A stretch of 6,631 bases of DNA from an uncultured Prevotella sp. (GTDB lineage Bacteria > Bacteroidota > Bacteroidia > Bacteroidales > Bacteroidaceae). This document shows positions 1 through 6,169 of this stretch, one piece after another (position 1 is the first letter of the stretch; each line of letters begins with the position of its first letter). The position numbers were made by a program, and so were the translations under genes. Under the pieces are notes generated by a model, which was not told the DNA's origin, searched no databases, and was given only the letters and a program-made list of their open reading frames with translations. The stretch lies in contig CALBYK010000091.1 in NCBI GenBank assembly GCA_937889855.1, positions 1 to 6,631 on the forward strand. The letters run 5' to 3'.

Positions 1-302
1 ATAATCTGCTGGCGCCTGCCGTTGATGACAATTGGATTCAGACTCACATTGCCGCTCCTTGCGCGCAATTTTGGAACAAGCACTACACGCTTGTCTGGAG
101 CGACATGCAGTGAGTCAAGGACAAGATCCATGCTTACATGCATCAGTCCGTCTTTTTTCATGGTATGTATGTTCTTAACTGTTATCCTGCCGCCCATAAT
201 GCGTGCATGGCTGTGGCTGTTGGCGGCAACTACAGCGGACGTCACGGCAAGCATCAAAGCCGTGGCAACCACTAAAGATGTAAGACGATTAAACAATTTC
301 AT
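1..302 (-). CDS. DUF3868 domain protein, N-terminal part (cut by window edge)
   Basis: This is the first 100 codons of a secreted or envelope protein; the C-terminus lies beyond position 1. Residues 1-26 form a signal peptide: basic start MKLFNR, a hydrophobic core, then AVVA-AN. There is no lipobox cysteine. From residue 30 the pattern ARIMGGRITVKN, LMHVSMDLVLDSL, RVVLVPKL and finally VINGRRQQI matches the N-terminal beta-rich DUF3868 domain; the INGRRQQI segment is the most typical part. Known members often continue into an OmpA-like domain and sit next to DUF3575 genes in fimbrial (Mfa/FimA-type) loci. The DUF3575 gene lies 77 bp upstream on the same strand and no TAnnTTTG element lies between them, so co-transcription is inferred. 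A GGAGGG at 315-320 lies 12 nt before the ATG, an unusually good Shine-Dalgarno-like sequence for this phylum. The exact role is unknown. Confidence 0.82.
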   Translation of the reverse strand, partial: MKLFNRLTSLVVATALMLAVTSAVVAANSHSHARIMGGRITVKNIHTMKKDGLMHVSMDLVLDSLHVAPDKRVVLVPKLRARSGNVSLNPIVINGRRQQI

Positions 303-379
303 AATCTATATTTTCCCTCCACTGTGTGCTATCTTCTCTTCTTGTTAGTTTTTTTATTACTGTGGCAGACGCCCAACTG

Positions 380-949
380 TCAAAACATGTAGACAAGCTC
401 CACGGCTGCCTTTGTTGGCCCTACATAGTTGCGGTCGGCGCTGCCATTCTTGTTGCCGCAAGTGCGACATTCGTAGCGGTCGTAGTGTATGTAGTCGTAG
501 CCAACGCCTACGGAGGTCTCCATGTTCCAGTGGCGCGACAATGGCCACTGGTAGCCAGCCGTCAGGCCGCCTCCCGCAAACCAGCCCTCGTAACGGTTGT
601 CGCGGAAGTCCTTGAGCAACCCCAACGGCATGTTTATGCCGCCGGCATCGAACTGGCCGCCCATGGCATGCGCGCCCACAAACCAGCCGTCGAACGTCTG
701 GCAAAACCAATAGCGATATTCTGGCTGAAGCACCCAATGGCGCAGTTTTTTCCCGTTGTTGAGCGTCCATGGATTGAGTCCATAAAACAATTGTGCAGTA
801 TGGCGTTTTCCTGTCTGTACCTCCAAACCTATGTTTGGTGTCGTAGTAGCCCAATACAGGAAGTTGGTCTTCAAGCCAACGCTCTGGGCCGACAAAGGAA
901 GAGTCACGGCAAAAGAAACCGCCAATGTAATCAATCCCTCTAATTTCAT
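380..949 (-). CDS. DUF3575 domain protein, probable outer-membrane beta-barrel
   Basis: This is a complete 189-residue protein. Residues 1-21 are a signal peptide (MKLEGLITLAVSFAVTLPLSAQ, cleavage near A/Q). The mature start, KTNFLYWATTTPNIGLEV (about residues 28-45), is the DUF3575 signature. It continues with alternating aromatic and small residues (LNPWTL, HWVLQPEYRYWFCQTFDGWFVGAHAM, YEGWFAGGGLTAGYQWPLS, WNMETSVGVGYDYIHYDRY) and ends in LVYMF. A C-terminal phenylalanine after alternating hydrophobics suits a small outer-membrane barrel. Residues C158 and C161 (CRTC) near the end are a possible disulphide. Length fits the family. The family is recurrently paired with DUF3868 and fimbrial subunits, which matches the gene immediately downstream. 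Function is not established; a role in assembly or anchoring of a surface structure is inferred from context. Confidence 0.85.
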   Translation of the reverse strand: MKLEGLITLAVSFAVTLPLSAQSVGLKTNFLYWATTTPNIGLEVQTGKRHTAQLFYGLNPWTLNNGKKLRHWVLQPEYRYWFCQTFDGWFVGAHAMGGQFDAGGINMPLGLLKDFRDNRYEGWFAGGGLTAGYQWPLSRHWNMETSVGVGYDYIHYDRYECRTCGNKNGSADRNYVGPTKAAVELVYMF

Positions 950-1030
950 AACTGTAACTAATTGTTATCCGTATATCTTTTTATTTCATTCTTTATCAGC
1001 TCAACGACTGATTCTGTATCTTTCGTGGTG

Positions 1031-1063
1031 CAAAGTTATAAAATATGTATGAAAGTAATCAAA
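1031..1063 (-). promoter_or_regulatory. Bacteroidota-type promoter for the DUF3575-DUF3868 genes
   Basis: Read on the minus strand, TTTG at 1063-1060 (-33 element) is followed after 21 bp by TAACTTTG at 1038-1031 (-7 element). This matches the Bacteroidota primary sigma consensus TTTG-N19-21-TAnnTTTG. Transcription should begin near 1025, giving a leader of about 75 nt before the DUF3575 ATG at 949. Apart from this promoter and the hairpins at 1165-1237, nothing was recognised in the A/T-rich gap 950-1240. Confidence 0.7.
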
Positions 1064-1187
1064 TAATTAATAATAAAAAATGCGCCAATCCAAACAATAT
1101 TTGCATTGCGAACAAATTATGTATGTTTTTTACAAATATTGTACCTATAAAATTATGACTCATCCGAAGCTTCGATCAAACGAAGCA

Positions 1188-1237
1188 CAACCATTCGGCA
1201 TGCCCAGCGCATGTGTGCCGTGCGTGCCGAATGGTTG
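1188..1237 (-). terminator. Hairpin just after the symporter stop codon, probable terminator or 3' stabiliser
   Basis: CAACCATTCGGCA (1188-1200) and TGCCGAATGGTTG (1225-1237) form a perfect 13-bp stem with a 24-nt loop, starting 3 nt beyond the TAA of the AGCS symporter gene. A second dyad follows in the same transcript: GCTTCG (1169-1174) pairs with CGAAGC (1181-1186) around a 6-nt loop, and it overlaps the palindrome CGAAGCTTCG (1165-1174). No clear U-tract follows either hairpin on the minus strand, so this is not a textbook intrinsic terminator. Blocking of 3' exonucleases or Rho-linked termination are alternatives. Confidence 0.5.
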
Positions 1238-1240
1238 CCG

Positions 1241-2590
1241 TTACATTTCGTGGTCGAGACGGTTTTCCCACAGATACTTGCGCGTCTCACGCACAAGCAC
1301 CCCGTTGAGCATCAACAATGAAATAAGGTTAGGAATAGCCATAAGAGCATTGAAGCAGTCGGCTACGTTCCACACCAAGCTAAGACTACCCACACTGCCG
1401 GCAAATATTGACAGTATATAGATAGAAAGGTATAGCTTTGTGACGCGTTGTCCGCCAATATACTCGATGGCACGCTCCCCATAGTAGCACCATCCAAGAA
1501 TTGTGGTGAATGCGAAGGTTATCATCCCGACACTCATCACCAACGAGCCAAGAACCGGTATCTTTGAGAACGCCACCTTAGTCAGCTCGGCTCCGTTTTG
1601 GTAGTCGATGTCGGGATAGGCAAGAATGCTGCTCACAATGACGATGCCTGTCATGGCACAAATGACAACGGTGTCCCAAAACGTGCCTGACGACGACACC
1701 AAAGCCTGCCTTACCGGGTTGCGCGTCTTGGCTGCCGCAGCCACAATAGGCGCAGAGCCGAGTCCCGACTCGTTCGAGAACAGTCCGCGGGCTAAGCCGT
1801 AGCGGGCAGCAATGAGCACAGAACTGCCCACAAACCCACCGCCTGCCGCCTCCGGCGTGAAGGCTGAACGCAGGATAAGGTCGATTGCAGGAACCAGATA
1901 TTGATAGTTCAGACATAATATATATACACATCCCAAGATGTAGAACAGTGCCATAAGCGGAACCAGCAAGCCGCACATACGGGCAATGCTTTTCACTCCG
2001 CCAAGAACTACGGCGGCAGACAGGAGCATGATGACCCCACCTGTGACGTAAGGAGGCAGGCTCCATGTGCTGTAGAGCATAGTCGATATGGCATTGGCCT
2101 GCACCGTGGAGCCTATGCCGAACGACGCCACAATAGTGAACACAGAGAACAGAACGGCAAGCCACTTCCATCCCAATCCTCTCTCTATGGCATACATAGG
2201 GCCGCCGAGCATGCGTCCGTCCCCGGCCTTCACACGATACTTCACCGCCAACAGTCCTTCGGCATATTTTGTGGCTATGCCCAACACGCCTGTCAGCCAA
2301 CACCAGAACACTGCTCCCGGACCTCCCATGGCCACAGCGGTTGCAACACCGATGATGTTGCCCGTGCCTATGGTGGCGGCAAGTGCCATGGCAAGTGCGC
2401 CAAACTGCGACACATCACCGCCCGTGCCCTTGTCGCGCGTCACAGACAGCTTGATGGCTGTCAGTATCTTGCGTTGTGGAAAGCGCAGACGTATTGTTAG
2501 AAAAATGTGTGTGCCGAGCAGCAAGATAATCATCGGCCATCCCCAAAGCAGTCCACTGAGCGTCTGCAAGAATGTGTTAATCTGATCCAT
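1241..2590 (-). CDS. Alanine/glycine:cation symporter (AGCS family, TC 2.A.25)
   Basis: This 449-residue inner-membrane protein would import small neutral amino acids (alanine, glycine or related substrates) with Na+ or H+. It has many hydrophobic spans, beginning at residues 18-33. Family hallmarks are present: ALAATIGTGNIIGVATAVAMGG (about 69-90), the PGAVFWCWLTGVLGIATKYAE block (91-111) resembling the AGCS signature, GRMLGGPMYAIERGLG (125-140), and the substrate-region motif GLARGLFSNESGLGSAP (265-281). Length is normal and no span is missing. The ATG at 2590 lies just before MDQINTFLQTLSGLLWGWP, the usual start. It follows a DUF4230 gene by 45 bp with no recognisable promoter between, so it is probably the last gene of a three-gene operon. 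The exact substrate and coupling ion cannot be told from sequence; a glutamine-preferring relative is possible. Confidence 0.93.
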   Translation of the reverse strand: MDQINTFLQTLSGLLWGWPMIILLLGTHIFLTIRLRFPQRKILTAIKLSVTRDKGTGGDVSQFGALAMALAATIGTGNIIGVATAVAMGGPGAVFWCWLTGVLGIATKYAEGLLAVKYRVKAGDGRMLGGPMYAIERGLGWKWLAVLFSVFTIVASFGIGSTVQANAISTMLYSTWSLPPYVTGGVIMLLSAAVVLGGVKSIARMCGLLVPLMALFYILGCVYILCLNYQYLVPAIDLILRSAFTPEAAGGGFVGSSVLIAARYGLARGLFSNESGLGSAPIVAAAAKTRNPVRQALVSSSGTFWDTVVICAMTGIVIVSSILAYPDIDYQNGAELTKVAFSKIPVLGSLVMSVGMITFAFTTILGWCYYGERAIEYIGGQRVTKLYLSIYILSIFAGSVGSLSLVWNVADCFNALMAIPNLISLLMLNGVLVRETRKYLWENRLDHEM

Positions 2591-2635
2591 ATTTTTTGTT
2601 TGTACGTTTTTATCTCATTTCCTTTGAGCACGGCA

Positions 2636-3265
2636 TCATTCCACTTTCACCTTGTCGAATCCCATACCGTGCAACATCTGCTCAAACTGAGCCTGTGCAT
2701 TCTTCCGCGCCGTGGCATAGTTGGTCTTTGTCAGGCAACGGCGCTTCATGCGGACGACGGCACGGTCATACATCTGCTTGCGGTCCGCGTGGCTCCACTG
2801 TCCCGTCTCTATGAACGACCGGGTGCGCGTCTCGTCGATGAAGTTGCTGTCGAGAAGGCGCACTGGCGGAAGTATGGCGCACAGCGTGTCGCCCCGCATG
2901 GCGAGCCAGCCCTCGTGGGCCTCCTTCAGGTTTATGCCGAGGCGCAGCGTGCCGTAGTAGATGCGCACCAACTCGTCGTCGGAGAAGAAACCGTGGCGAA
3001 CAGTGTCTACCAATTCCTCGTCGCTTACTTCAAGAAACGCCCACTCGCCTATCTGCTCTATCGAGCGTATCTGCGACGGCGTGATGTCTATCTTCTCGTT
3101 CTTCACCAACTCGGCAGGCGAAGACGTTGACGACACCTTATTTATATAGTGCCGCACCGTGAGCGCCACCACCAAAATAACAACACCTATAAGTACCAGC
3201 TTCACTATGAGCAAGCGCATGCTTCCGGCGAGAAAGGCACGGTGCCTATTATTGTCCTGTTTCAT
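2636..3265 (-). CDS. DUF4230 domain protein, single-span membrane anchored
   Basis: This 209-residue protein has a basic N-terminus (MKQDNNRHR), one hydrophobic segment at about residues 17-37 (MRLLIVKLVLIGVVILVVALTV split by one Lys) and a hydrophilic remainder. That arrangement suggests an N-in anchor with a periplasmic domain. The body fits the DUF4230 pattern: RSIEQIGEWAFLEV (67-80), LRLGINL (107-113), the GDTLCAILPPVRLLDS strand pair (125-140), FIDETRTRSFIETGQWSHAD (142-161) and a C-terminal helix ending in GMGFDKVKVE. It aligns by eye with the upstream gene product in the ILP strand, the following basic/acidic helix and the final ML-x(3)-G segment, so the two are probably divergent paralogues. 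It starts 9 bp after the previous stop and is almost certainly co-transcribed. Molecular function is unknown. Confidence 0.8.
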   Translation of the reverse strand: MKQDNNRHRAFLAGSMRLLIVKLVLIGVVILVVALTVRHYINKVSSTSSPAELVKNEKIDITPSQIRSIEQIGEWAFLEVSDEELVDTVRHGFFSDDELVRIYYGTLRLGINLKEAHEGWLAMRGDTLCAILPPVRLLDSNFIDETRTRSFIETGQWSHADRKQMYDRAVVRMKRRCLTKTNYATARKNAQAQFEQMLHGMGFDKVKVE

Positions 3266-3274
3266 CGTTCCGTA

Positions 3275-3964
3275 TTATTTCCTCTTCTCAACCGTTGTGC
3301 GGTCAATAAGCTTGTTAATGTCGCCACTCTTGAGGTCGTGGCGGAATGTAACTGTAATGTTCTCAGCCCTGTAGCCGAGCTGCTGAAGCATCGGCACAAG
3401 CACATTGGCCGCGCCAGCGCGGGCAGACTCCAGAATGTCGGTCTTGGCTATGTCGGCAATTATTGACTTACGCCCCTGCTGCTCATATGAAGCCAATTCG
3501 GCATCGGAGAAGCTGCGGCGCATCAGTGCCACATATTCCTTAATGTCGTCATGGTTCACGCGTGTTGCCGACAGCACGACATGCGGGTCGGGCAGAATTA
3601 TCTCCACATGTGACGAGTCGCGACGCACGTTCTTGGCAGAGAAACCGGAAAAGTCAATATACGCCTTCACCGTCGCGTCCACCGGTATGGCTATCTTGCG
3701 CTTGCCGAGCGGCAGCTGCATGTTGTAGTCGTGGCCGAGGAGCTTGCCCTTGAGGGCAAGCTGGTCGTCATGGGTTATCACTTTATGTATGCTGTATTCG
3801 GTGGTGTACAGCCTCGAGCAACGCTGCGCCTGCATGACGAGAGTCTGCATGGTGTCAATCATTGGCTTTTCAGGCTCTGCCTTGGCGCCTTGCCTGCCGC
3901 CGCAAGCAGCAAAGCATAAAGCGAGCACCATAGCTGCAACCACATTTGTCATTCTATTTGTCAT
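3275..3964 (-). CDS. DUF4230 domain lipoprotein
   Basis: This 229-residue protein is the first gene of the minus-strand operon. The signal sequence ends in a lipobox-like FAAC, with the acylated cysteine at residue 21 followed by GGRQGAKAEPE, so an envelope lipoprotein is predicted. The DUF4230 body covers about residues 38-208: TEYSIHKVITHDD, KRKIAIPVDATVKAYIDFSGF, SSHVEIILPDPHVV (117-130), VNHDDIKEYVALMRRSFSDAE, then a long helix and QLGYRAENITVTF. The start is slightly ambiguous: MTNRMTN offers a second in-frame ATG four codons later, and either leaves a usable signal peptide. A -7 element lies 19 nt upstream. DUF4230 proteins are common in Bacteroidota without a known activity. Linkage to an AGCS symporter suggests envelope or transport-related work, but this is inference. 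Confidence 0.82.
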   Translation of the reverse strand: MTNRMTNVVAAMVLALCFAACGGRQGAKAEPEKPMIDTMQTLVMQAQRCSRLYTTEYSIHKVITHDDQLALKGKLLGHDYNMQLPLGKRKIAIPVDATVKAYIDFSGFSAKNVRRDSSHVEIILPDPHVVLSATRVNHDDIKEYVALMRRSFSDAELASYEQQGRKSIIADIAKTDILESARAGAANVLVPMLQQLGYRAENITVTFRHDLKSGDINKLIDRTTVEKRK

Positions 3965-3983
3965 AACTATTCTAATTGTAATG

Positions 3984-3991
3984 CAAAATTA
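3984..3991 (-). promoter_or_regulatory. Probable -7 element for the DUF4230-DUF4230-symporter operon
   Basis: On the minus strand TAATTTTG (3991-3984) matches TAnnTTTG, placing the transcription start near 3978 and giving a leader of roughly 14 nt before the ATG at 3964. No good TTTG lies 19-21 bp upstream; the nearest CAAA words on the plus strand (4004-4007 and 4025-4028) are at the wrong distance. The promoter may therefore be weak or activator-dependent. It is divergent from the plus-strand promoter at 4109-4116. Confidence 0.5.
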
Positions 3992-4108
3992 CATATTTTA
4001 TATCAAAATGCGATAAATTAAAATCAAAATAATACAAAACTTCTTCATACATTGACTTCATTCAAGTAATAAAACGCCCTTTTGTTTCGTAAAATCATTT
4101 TTTTGCAC

Positions 4109-4116
4109 TACCTTTG
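4109..4116 (+). promoter_or_regulatory. -7 element of the DUF4738-menC promoter, almost touching the start codon
   Basis: TACCTTTG (4109-4116) is a perfect TAnnTTTG. The -33 partner is imperfect: TTTC at 4085-4088 has the right 20-bp spacing, while the exact TTTG at 4081-4084 is 24 bp away. Only five bases separate the element from the ATG at 4122, so the transcript should begin at or within a couple of bases of the start codon. Confidence 0.6.
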
Positions 4117-4121
4117 TCGAT

Positions 4122-4718
4122 ATGAAAACCAATAAGATAATCACACAGGCATTTGCCGCAACGATTTTCAGCGCTGTGCTCGCCATGTTCACGGCATGCT
4201 CAAGCAAGCCTCAAAGCAACGACATCATAGCCAAGAAACCAGTGAAAGCAGCACCCAAACCCACACAGAACATGGGCGACTACAAGCAGAACCGTTCGGT
4301 GGAATGGATGGGAAACACATATAACATATGTGTTGAGCGTAAGGCCGACCAGTCGCTGCCGCTTGCCGTCGACGAGAGCGGCAACAAATACTATGACAAC
4401 CGCATAACACTGTCGATTCTACGTCCTGACGGCACGCAATTCTTCAAGCGCACATTCTCCAAGACCGACTTTGCCGACTATGCCGGCGACGACTACAAGG
4501 ACGGTGCCCTGCTGGGCATAGTCCTTGACCATACAGACAACGGCAACATCTATTTCGCGGCATCCATAGGCTCACCCGACAAGATGAGCGACAACTATGT
4601 GCCGCTGGTCCTGAAGATATCGCATGTGGGAGGAGTGAGCATATCCAAAGACACCAAACTCGACACCATGAGCGACGACATGCCAGACGACGAGGCTGAC
4701 GACGATGTAGAGGAATAG
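4122..4718 (+). CDS. DUF4738 domain lipoprotein
   Basis: This 198-residue protein has a signal peptide (MKTNKIITQAF, hydrophobic core) ending in the lipobox-like FTAC with cysteine 26, followed by SSKPQSND, so it is a predicted envelope lipoprotein. After a Lys/Pro-rich linker (38-50) the globular part reads RSVEWMGNTYNICVER (58-73), QSLPLAVDESGNKYYDNRI (77-95), RPDGTQFFKRTFSKTDF (101-117) and NGNIYFAASIGS / YVPLVLKIS (140-167). I recognise this order as the DUF4738 family of Bacteroidales; no activity is known. The C-terminus is a strongly acidic tail (about 180-198, Asp/Glu-rich). The start at 4122 is required to retain the whole signal peptide, because the next Met lies inside it. menC begins 16 bp after the stop codon, so the pair is likely co-transcribed although no functional link is obvious. 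Confidence 0.78.
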   Translation: MKTNKIITQAFAATIFSAVLAMFTACSSKPQSNDIIAKKPVKAAPKPTQNMGDYKQNRSVEWMGNTYNICVERKADQSLPLAVDESGNKYYDNRITLSILRPDGTQFFKRTFSKTDFADYAGDDYKDGALLGIVLDHTDNGNIYFAASIGSPDKMSDNYVPLVLKISHVGGVSISKDTKLDTMSDDMPDDEADDDVEE

Positions 4719-4734
4719 CAGAAAGGACAAAAAC

Positions 4735-5790
4735 ATGAGCTACAAATTCAATATCATTCCACGCACGCTCCACTTCAAGCAGCCTGCCGGCACGTCACGC
4801 GGCGTGTACACCACACGACAGTCGTGGTTTGTAGAGGCTGAGAATGACAGCATGCCTGGAGTAAAAGGTGTGGGCGAATGTGCTCCCCTGCCCGACCTTA
4901 GCTGCGACGCACGGCCCGAATACGAGACAACACTGCGCCAACAGTGCCGCATGATTGAACTGACAGGCAACGTCAACTACGACATGCTGCGGCCATACCC
5001 TTCCATGATGTTCGGACTGGAGACGGCTATGCTCGACCTCGCCAACGGCGGACACGGCGTGCTGTTCGACACTCCCTTCACCCGTGGCGAGGAGGGAATA
5101 ACCATCAACGGACTCGTGTGGATGGGACGGTACGACGAGATGCTCGAGAGGCTTGAGGCAAAGATGAAGGCGGGGTTCCACTGCGTGAAACTTAAAATCG
5201 GAGCCATTGACTTTGAGCATGAGCTTGAGCTTGTACGCCATATACGCAGCTCGTTCAACAAACAGCAAATAGAACTGCGCGTCGACGCCAACGGCGGCTT
5301 CTCGCCCGAAGACGCGCCTAAACGGCTTGAACAGCTCGCACGCTACGACATCCACTCCATCGAGCAGCCGATACGGCAGCACCAGTGGGCAAAAATGGCG
5401 GAGCTTTGTGCCAACACGCCCATACCGATCGCTCTCGACGAAGAGCTCATAGGCGTGAACATGACGCAGATGAAGCAGGAACTGCTCGACCGCATACGCC
5501 CTCAGTACATCATTCTCAAGCCGTCGCTGCACGGCGGCATGCGCGGCACACGCGAATGGATTGGCATGGCAAGCGCACGCAGCATAGGCTCATGGATAAC
5601 AAGCGCCCTTGAGAGCAACGTCGGACTGAACGCAGTGGCACAACTCGCTGCCGACATCTACGGACCTGACGTACGTATGCCGCAGGGGCTCGGCACCGGA
5701 CAACTCTTCACCGACAACATCCCGATGAACCTGGAGATAAAGGGCGACAAACTATGGCGTGCCGTTTCCGCGCCAATACTCAACACCTAA
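4735..5790 (+). CDS. menC: o-Succinylbenzoate synthase (enolase superfamily)
   Basis: MenC dehydrates SHCHC to o-succinylbenzoate in cytosolic menaquinone biosynthesis. The 351-residue protein has the N-terminal capping domain (TLHFKQPAGTSRGVYTTRQSW at 11-31, GECAPLPDLS at 47-56) typical of the Bacteroidales enzyme, then the TIM barrel. All expected catalytic positions are visible: K152-x-K154 in VKLKIG, metal ligands D184 (RVDANGG), E210 (SIEQP) and D235 (ALDEE), and K262 in LKPSLHGG. The KPSL-x-GG form favours MenC over dipeptide epimerases of the same superfamily. ITSALESNVG (288-297) closes the active-site end. An AAAGGA lies 11 nt before the ATG. Other men genes are not adjacent: a lipoprotein precedes it and no menE follows before the acquired region, so the pathway genes must lie elsewhere. 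The gene is intact. Confidence 0.92.
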   Translation: MSYKFNIIPRTLHFKQPAGTSRGVYTTRQSWFVEAENDSMPGVKGVGECAPLPDLSCDARPEYETTLRQQCRMIELTGNVNYDMLRPYPSMMFGLETAMLDLANGGHGVLFDTPFTRGEEGITINGLVWMGRYDEMLERLEAKMKAGFHCVKLKIGAIDFEHELELVRHIRSSFNKQQIELRVDANGGFSPEDAPKRLEQLARYDIHSIEQPIRQHQWAKMAELCANTPIPIALDEELIGVNMTQMKQELLDRIRPQYIILKPSLHGGMRGTREWIGMASARSIGSWITSALESNVGLNAVAQLAADIYGPDVRMPQGLGTGQLFTDNIPMNLEIKGDKLWRAVSAPILNT

Positions 5791-5796
5791 GCCTGT

Positions 5797-5933
5797 GCAA
5801 CAGCCTTGCCTTTGTTTACCAACAATTCCACCATTGTTATGCAACGCCGTTACCACAGCCTTGTAACATTGTTACCACAGCCCTGTAACAACGCTACCGT
5901 TGCCTTGTAACAGCCCTACAAGGCAACGGTAAC
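5797..5933 (+). repeat. Array of short palindromes sharing a CAGCC centre
   Basis: Downstream of menC lie several inverted repeats. GCAA-CAGCC-TTGC spans 5797-5809. AACAAT-TCCACC-ATTGTT spans 5821-5838. GTTACCACAGCCTTGTAACA (5849-5868) and GTTACCACAGCCCTGTAACA (5871-5890) are near-identical direct copies 22 bp apart, each with GTTAC/GTAAC arms. A third copy, GCTACCGTTGCCTTGTAACA (5893-5912), keeps the 22-bp period, and an inverted partial copy occupies 5917-5933. CAGCC lies in the loop of every dyad except the second. This may be a structured 3' untranslated region, a protein-binding array, or a small dispersed intergenic repeat. Confidence 0.75.
5895..5931 (+). terminator. Perfect 15-bp hairpin, possible terminator after menC
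   Basis: TACCGTTGCCTTGTA (5895-5909) and TACAAGGCAACGGTA (5917-5931) pair perfectly around the 7-nt loop ACAGCCC. It is the strongest structure in the window and lies about 105 nt after the menC stop. A run of eight T (5956-5963) follows only 24 nt later, too far for a classical intrinsic terminator. The symmetric stem could act on transcripts from either strand. It also forms part of the CAGCC palindrome array. Confidence 0.45.
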
Positions 5934-5964
5934 GCATGCAGGCACAAAAACACCATTTTTTTTC

Positions 5965-6087
5965 AGAACCGAATATAGGGAAGTTATTAGTTTGCTCCGC
6001 AAGGGATATTCCATTCGGGATGTGGCAAAGTTAAGTGGAAGGGGCGTGAGTATGGTGCAACGAGTAAAACGATTGGTGGGACTATAA
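5965..6087 (+). pseudogene. C-terminal remnant of a serine recombinase (resolvase/invertase family)
   Basis: Forty codons ending in TAA encode RTEYREVISLLRKGYSIRD followed by VAKLSGRGVSMVQRVKRLVGL. The pattern E-x-I-x-LL-x-KG-S-IR-x-x-AK-x(6)-S-x-x-V-x-R is the C-terminal helix-turn-helix that serine recombinases use to bind DNA, in the form common in Bacteroidota resolvase/invertase proteins. The frame is open back only to 5911 and has no start codon before the HTH; the catalytic resolvase domain, about 140 residues with the nucleophilic serine, is absent. The homology appears to begin near the T-run at 5956-5963, which may mark the breakpoint. It is therefore a fragment of a lost mobile or inversion element, lying exactly where base composition shifts from the menC side to the restriction side. 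A very small stand-alone HTH protein is less likely, since no start codon is available. Confidence 0.62.
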
Positions 6088-6169
6088 AGCTCATTTTGAA
6101 GAATAAACAGCTACAAATAGCAAATAAATCGCACAATTTTCCATCATTTATGTAGAGAACAACCTCGTA

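Noticed and set aside
326..943. Long open frames on the plus strand (326-943) and in a second minus frame (357-854)
   Set aside because: They overlap the DUF3575 gene, which has a signal peptide and family motifs; the other frames have Cys/Arg/His-rich, unstructured translations.
1578..2303. 241-codon minus-strand frame inside the symporter gene, and a plus-strand frame at 2088-2585
   Set aside because: Both are shadows of the AGCS gene, lacking domains or plausible starts; the AGCS frame carries all family motifs.
4081..4084. Exact TTTG as -33 element for the DUF4738 promoter
   Set aside because: Spacing to TACCTTTG is 24 bp, outside the usual 19-21 bp; TTTC at 4085-4088 fits spacing better though imperfect.
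4795..5532. 245-codon minus-strand frame opposite menC
   Set aside because: It is antisense to an enzyme with a complete set of active-site residues, and its own translation has no recognisable domain.
5849..5912. Possible CRISPR array
   Set aside because: The 20-bp units are separated by only 2 bp, are themselves palindromic, and no spacers or cas genes are present.
5956..5963. T8 run as the U-tract of the 15-bp hairpin terminator
   Set aside because: It lies 24 nt after the stem, beyond the distance for intrinsic termination; it may instead mark the recombinase-fragment breakpoint.
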